Source: Gammaproteobacteria bacterium (GTDB lineage: Bacteria > Pseudomonadota > Gammaproteobacteria > UBA4575). Taken from it: a DNA stretch of 9,156 nt. Every line of letters starts with the position of its first letter. Position 1 is the first letter of the stretch. Made by a program: the position numbers and the translations under genes. Shown here piece by piece: positions 6,600-9,156 of this stretch. The stretch covers positions 1 to 9,156 of the forward strand of contig JANQKJ010000033.1 of the NCBI GenBank assembly GCA_028281205.1, in the 5' to 3' direction. Below the pieces are notes generated by a model. That model worked only from the letters and a program-made list of their open reading frames with translations. It searched no databases and was not told the origin of the DNA.

Positions 6600-7223
6600 A
6601 CAGTCACATTCATTTTCTTTTGTTTGAACTTCTGAATTTGCATCCTCTAAACGCTGAATTCTTTCTTCAAGTTCCTGCATGCGTTGTTTCTGTACAGTAA
6701 CTTCTGCTACTGACAAGTCCTTAACCGTAGCTACCTGTTTAACATCCAGGCCTTCAATTCCGGCACTGACAATTTTACGCGCTTCTTTAGTTTTATTAAC
6801 ATTAGGCGTTAGAGCATTTCGACCATCCATTAACTCATAACTATTGAATTTTCCGGATGATTTAGTTTGTGTGACCAGCCTGACCATAGGCGAATTACCC
6901 GAAACATCAGTTGATGCTAATTCAGAATAGCTTTCACTGTGTAATATTTCATAAGCTTTTTGTTTTCGACTCCATGAAATCACTGCAAAACCATTTTCAG
7001 TAAAAACTATGTGGCCCTTTTCTCGAGCCTTACCACCGGAAAAAAGCCCATGACCTTTTTTATTCGGGTAAAAATAAACATTGCTTGAAAGTAATATAGA
7101 TTCATTATTATTTACTACTCCACTAGCGCGTACTTTGTCAAAAAATTCTTCATCATGTTCAGCATACGCAGTTACTGACATACAAAAAGCAGTTATTAAT
7201 AGTGCAAAGACTAATTGTTTCAT
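6588..7223 (-). CDS. Secreted protein of unknown function with C-terminal coiled coil and CxCxC tail
   Basis: A 211-residue protein I do not recognise by name. Residues 1-21 are a signal peptide (MKQLVFALLITAF..., AYA before Glu22). Cys14 is not in a lipobox, so it is not a lipoprotein. Residues about 30-135 look beta-rich, with motifs VNNNESILLSSNVYFYPNKK, GKAREKGHIVFTENGFAVISW and SPMVRLVTQT. The strand pattern recalls PH or GRAM-like barrels, but that is only an impression. A helical linker follows, then a coiled coil at about 175-200 (QRMQELEERIQRLEDANSEV), then the tail CDCKC at 206-210, which could bind metal or form disulfides. The ATG at 7223 is preceded by AAGGA (10 nt) and GAGAGA. 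The gene is monocistronic and converges on the SPOR gene. Location is probably periplasmic; function unknown. Confidence 0.8.
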   Translation of the reverse strand: MKQLVFALLITAFCMSVTAYAEHDEEFFDKVRASGVVNNNESILLSSNVYFYPNKKGHGLFSGGKAREKGHIVFTENGFAVISWSRKQKAYEILHSESYSELASTDVSGNSPMVRLVTQTKSSGKFNSYELMDGRNALTPNVNKTKEARKIVSAGIEGLDVKQVATVKDLSVAEVTVQKQRMQELEERIQRLEDANSEVQTKENECDCKCE

Positions 7224-7265
7224 TGTCTCTCTATCCTTGAAGTTAACTAAGTTTTACTGTGTTTT

Positions 7266-7294
7266 ATTATAAATGAAAGGCTATGTAATAAGAA
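7266..7294 (-). promoter_or_regulatory. Possible sigma-70 promoter of the secreted-protein gene
   Basis: On the minus strand a perfect -10 TATAAT (complement of 7266-7271) lies 17 bp after TTCTTA (complement of 7289-7294), a weak -35 with three of six consensus bases. The predicted transcript would begin about 35 nt before the ATG at 7223, leaving room for the AAGGA ribosome site. No operator is evident. Confidence 0.4.
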
Positions 7295-7490
7295 TTCAGT
7301 CGACTTAAATCAATGTGTTGCAGTTGAATGCGCTCGATTCTTGTTTAGGAAATACTTATTGTATCCCGCTTGGGAGATTTGTTTACCCTGGCACGCCCCA
7401 ATATAGTGCATGTAAGTATATTACTCTTCGATCACAAGCAAAGTGTGTATTATATTTGCCAATAAAATCAAAGCTTTTGCTAACTAAAGT

Positions 7491-8525
7491 ATGCCATTAG
7501 AAAATTATCCAATCACTGCTGAAATACAAGCTCAAATTCCAAGCTTCGATAGTATGGAACGGGCCGAACTTATTGGGCGCATAAAACAATTACTAATCAA
7601 ACAAAACGCTGTATTGGTTGCCCACTATTACACTCATGAAGACTTACAAGAAATTGCTGAAGATACCGGCGGTACGGTTGCTGATTCCCTGGAAATGGCA
7701 CGCTTTGGCAACGAGCATCCGGCTTCTACATTAATTGTCGCCGGTGTTAAATTCATGGGTGAAACAGCAAAAATTCTCACTCCGGAAAAACGGGTATTAA
7801 TGCCAACATTAGAGGCAACCTGTTCACTGGACTTAAGCTGTCCCGCAGATGAATTTAATGAGTTTTGTAACCAGCATTCTGATCGCACATCAGTTGTATA
7901 TGCCAACACTAGTGCAGCCGTAAAAGCACGTGCCGATTGGGTTGTTACATCCAGTATTGCAGTACCATTAATTTCACATTTAATGGACCAAGGTGAAAAA
8001 ATCCTTTGGGCACCTGATAAACACCTGGGTCGCTATCTTGAGCGCGTCACGGGTGCCGATATGCTACTTTGGGATGGTGCCTGCATTGTTCACGAGGAAT
8101 TCAAGGCGCGCGCACTAGGCGACCTAATAGAGCAATACCCTGACGCAGGGGTACTGGTACACCCAGAATCACCGCAGGACGTCATTGAAATGGCCGATGT
8201 CGTCGGCTCAACCAGCGCTCTGATCAATGCGGCTCGGACTCTTGAACATAAATCGTTTATTGTAGCTACAGATAACCGCATCTTTTATAAAATGAAGCAG
8301 ATGGCGCCAGAAAAGATATTTATTGAAGCACCAACTGCTGGCGAAGGTGCCACTTGTAAAAGCTGCGCGCATTGTCCATGGATGGCAATGAATGGTTTGC
8401 ATAACCTATTACATGTTCTAGAAACAGGTGAAAATGAAATATTTGTTGACGAAGACATTCGTAAAGCTGCGTATCGTTCAACTATGCGCATGCTGGACTT
8501 TGCCCAAAGCTATAACAAAAAATAA
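7491..8525 (+). CDS. nadA: Quinolinate synthase NadA
   Basis: A 344-residue quinolinate synthase, which condenses iminoaspartate (from NadB) with dihydroxyacetone phosphate to give quinolinate, the precursor of NAD. It matches E. coli NadA along its length: NAVLVAHYYTHEDLQEIAE, GGTVADSLEMARFG, GVKFMGETAKIL, YANTSAAVKARADWVVTSS, WAPDKHLGRY, VHPESPQ and EAPTAGEGATC. The three ligands of the oxygen-sensitive [4Fe-4S] cluster are present as Cys111, Cys198 and Cys295. The last belongs to the CxxCxxC motif at 289-295. The ATG at 7491 gives an N-terminus with YPITAEI, aligned to the E. coli form, though its ribosome site is weak (AAAG just before it). nadB is not in the window. Upstream are 267 bp without a recognised NAD-responsive site. 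Confidence 0.97.
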   Translation: MPLENYPITAEIQAQIPSFDSMERAELIGRIKQLLIKQNAVLVAHYYTHEDLQEIAEDTGGTVADSLEMARFGNEHPASTLIVAGVKFMGETAKILTPEKRVLMPTLEATCSLDLSCPADEFNEFCNQHSDRTSVVYANTSAAVKARADWVVTSSIAVPLISHLMDQGEKILWAPDKHLGRYLERVTGADMLLWDGACIVHEEFKARALGDLIEQYPDAGVLVHPESPQDVIEMADVVGSTSALINAARTLEHKSFIVATDNRIFYKMKQMAPEKIFIEAPTAGEGATCKSCAHCPWMAMNGLHNLLHVLETGENEIFVDEDIRKAAYRSTMRMLDFAQSYNKK

Positions 8526-8529
8526 CCCC

Positions 8530-8549
8530 TGGCGATTGATCTATCGCCA
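8530..8549. terminator. Hairpin between nadA and the next gene
   Basis: TGGCGAT (8530-8536) and ATCGCCA (8543-8549) form a perfect 7-bp stem with a 6-nt loop, starting 4 nt after the nadA stop. On the plus strand no U-tract follows, so it is not a standard intrinsic terminator for nadA. It may slow or partly stop transcription, or stabilise the nadA mRNA end. Confidence 0.35.
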
Positions 8550-8582
8550 CATCTGCATGTTATTGTTAACAAGGAAGTTTTA

Positions 8583-9156
8583 ATGGCGGTAGCAAACGCA
8601 TCAACTATGATTGGTGAAAAGCAGCCACTCACACTGCAGCAGTTTGTTGGCTTAATCAAAAAACTTTCACCAGCAAAAATTGCGGAATTGCCTTTGGAGA
8701 TCATTCCAACCAATATCCCATCTGACATTGCCGAGCAAGCACCACCTGCATCACGCGCCGCTGTCGAAGATTTATTGATGAGCATTAACTCTGCTCACCT
8801 GAAAAAGCGTATTGCTGATGTAGAAAACTATGGTGAAGAAATCGTTGGTGCGATGGACAGAGCTAAAACCAGTTGTACATCAAACACCCTGCGTGTTTTT
8901 AAAAATAAAATACTGACACTGATTGAGCTACTGCAGGTCGCAAAGAAAGAGGAAAAAACTATTCCTGAACAAAATCTAGTTAGCCAACTATCCGCTATCA
9001 ATAACCTGTTAATTGATGTACGCAGTGAAAGTTATTCAATGTCAAGCACACTGGACACATTATGTTCGGTTGAACCAAATTCCGAGCAAGACAAAAAAAG
9101 ATTTGAGGCATTAATTAAACGTATAAAAACTGCGGTAAGTGTGACTGAAAACACAT
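8583..9156 (+). CDS. Hypothetical cytoplasmic protein, N-terminal part (runs off right edge)
   Basis: An open frame of 191 complete codons begins at ATG 8583 and continues past the window. AAGGA at 8571-8575 lies 7 nt upstream, a strong ribosome site. The protein starts MAVANASTMIGEKQPLTLQQ and has neither signal peptide nor membrane span. It looks mainly helical, with amphipathic stretches such as LKKRIADVENYGEEIVGAM (about 74-92), NKILTLIELLQVAKKEEK (about 108-125) and DKKRFEALIKRIKTAV (about 169-185). A Pro-rich segment (about 37-56) contains PTNIPSDIAEQAPP. I do not recognise a family or catalytic motif. It follows nadA on the same strand after 57 bp containing a hairpin, so it may be a second gene of that unit or have its own promoter: TTGATC at 8536-8541 and TGTTAT at 8558-8563 are a weak candidate. 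It could be the start of a larger protein. Confidence 0.75.
   Translation, partial: MAVANASTMIGEKQPLTLQQFVGLIKKLSPAKIAELPLEIIPTNIPSDIAEQAPPASRAAVEDLLMSINSAHLKKRIADVENYGEEIVGAMDRAKTSCTSNTLRVFKNKILTLIELLQVAKKEEKTIPEQNLVSQLSAINNLLIDVRSESYSMSSTLDTLCSVEPNSEQDKKRFEALIKRIKTAVSVTENT

Noticed and set aside
7389..7409. Possible sigma-54 promoter upstream of nadA (TGGCACG at 7389-7395)
   Set aside because: The -24 element is exact, but the required TTGC-type -12 element is absent at the correct distance (AATAT is found). GCAC and GTGC nearby are 11 bp apart, not the 7 of an NtrC site.
7315..7500. GTG-initiated frame of 61 codons upstream of nadA
   Set aside because: It ends inside the nadA start, has no clear ribosome site, a composition rich in Cys, Leu and Tyr typical of non-coding sequence, and resembles no protein I know.
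7634..8785. Several minus-strand frames of 60-90 codons opposite nadA and the following gene
   Set aside because: They are antisense shadows of well-conserved coding sequence with biased Ser/Ala/Cys composition and no ribosome sites of note.

Overview
The window looks like a stretch of chromosome from a gammaproteobacterium with an AT-leaning genome (roughly 40% G+C by eye, not counted). This rests on protein-level resemblance: PriA, ArgS and NadA all match the proteobacterial forms along their full length. The order priA, argS, SPOR-domain gene is one familiar from Gammaproteobacteria. No insertion sequence, integrase, tRNA, rRNA or CRISPR array is visible, so this is mostly ordinary core genome with a few poorly characterised genes.

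Layout. On the minus strand at the left edge is the start of a gene (1-99) whose visible N-terminus resembles HNH-endonuclease proteins; the rest lies outside. Next, also on the minus strand and reading leftward, is a compact three-gene operon. It runs from an ECF sigma factor (1004-1576), through a small single-pass membrane protein that overlaps it by 4 bp and is a candidate anti-sigma factor (648-1007), to a secreted basic DUF3106-type repeat protein (213-638). A 365-bp divergent intergenic region (1577-1941) separates this operon from priA. It carries a consensus DnaA box within a small cluster of related motifs close to the priA start.

On the plus strand follow priA (1942-4146, replication restart helicase), argS (4236-5987, arginyl-tRNA synthetase, TTG start) and a SPOR-domain membrane protein (5998-6531), probably cotranscribed with argS. 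A minus-strand gene for a secreted protein of unknown function with a coiled coil and a CxCxC tail (6588-7223) converges on the SPOR gene. The last segment has nadA (7491-8525, quinolinate synthase, Fe-S enzyme of NAD biosynthesis). After a short hairpin comes the first 191 codons of an unrecognised cytoplasmic protein that runs off the right edge (8583-9156).

How the parts fit together. The sigma factor, membrane protein and periplasmic protein form a plausible envelope-signalling unit: regulator, membrane-held antagonist and exported effector or sensor. priA, argS, SPOR gene and nadA are housekeeping genes of replication restart, translation, cell-envelope/division and cofactor synthesis, and have no evident shared pathway. 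I found no clear novel defence or mobile system. The points most worth a second look are the DnaA-box cluster at priA, the strict 18-residue repeat of the DUF3106 protein, the sigma/membrane-protein pair without a zinc-type anti-sigma motif, and the two unrecognised genes.
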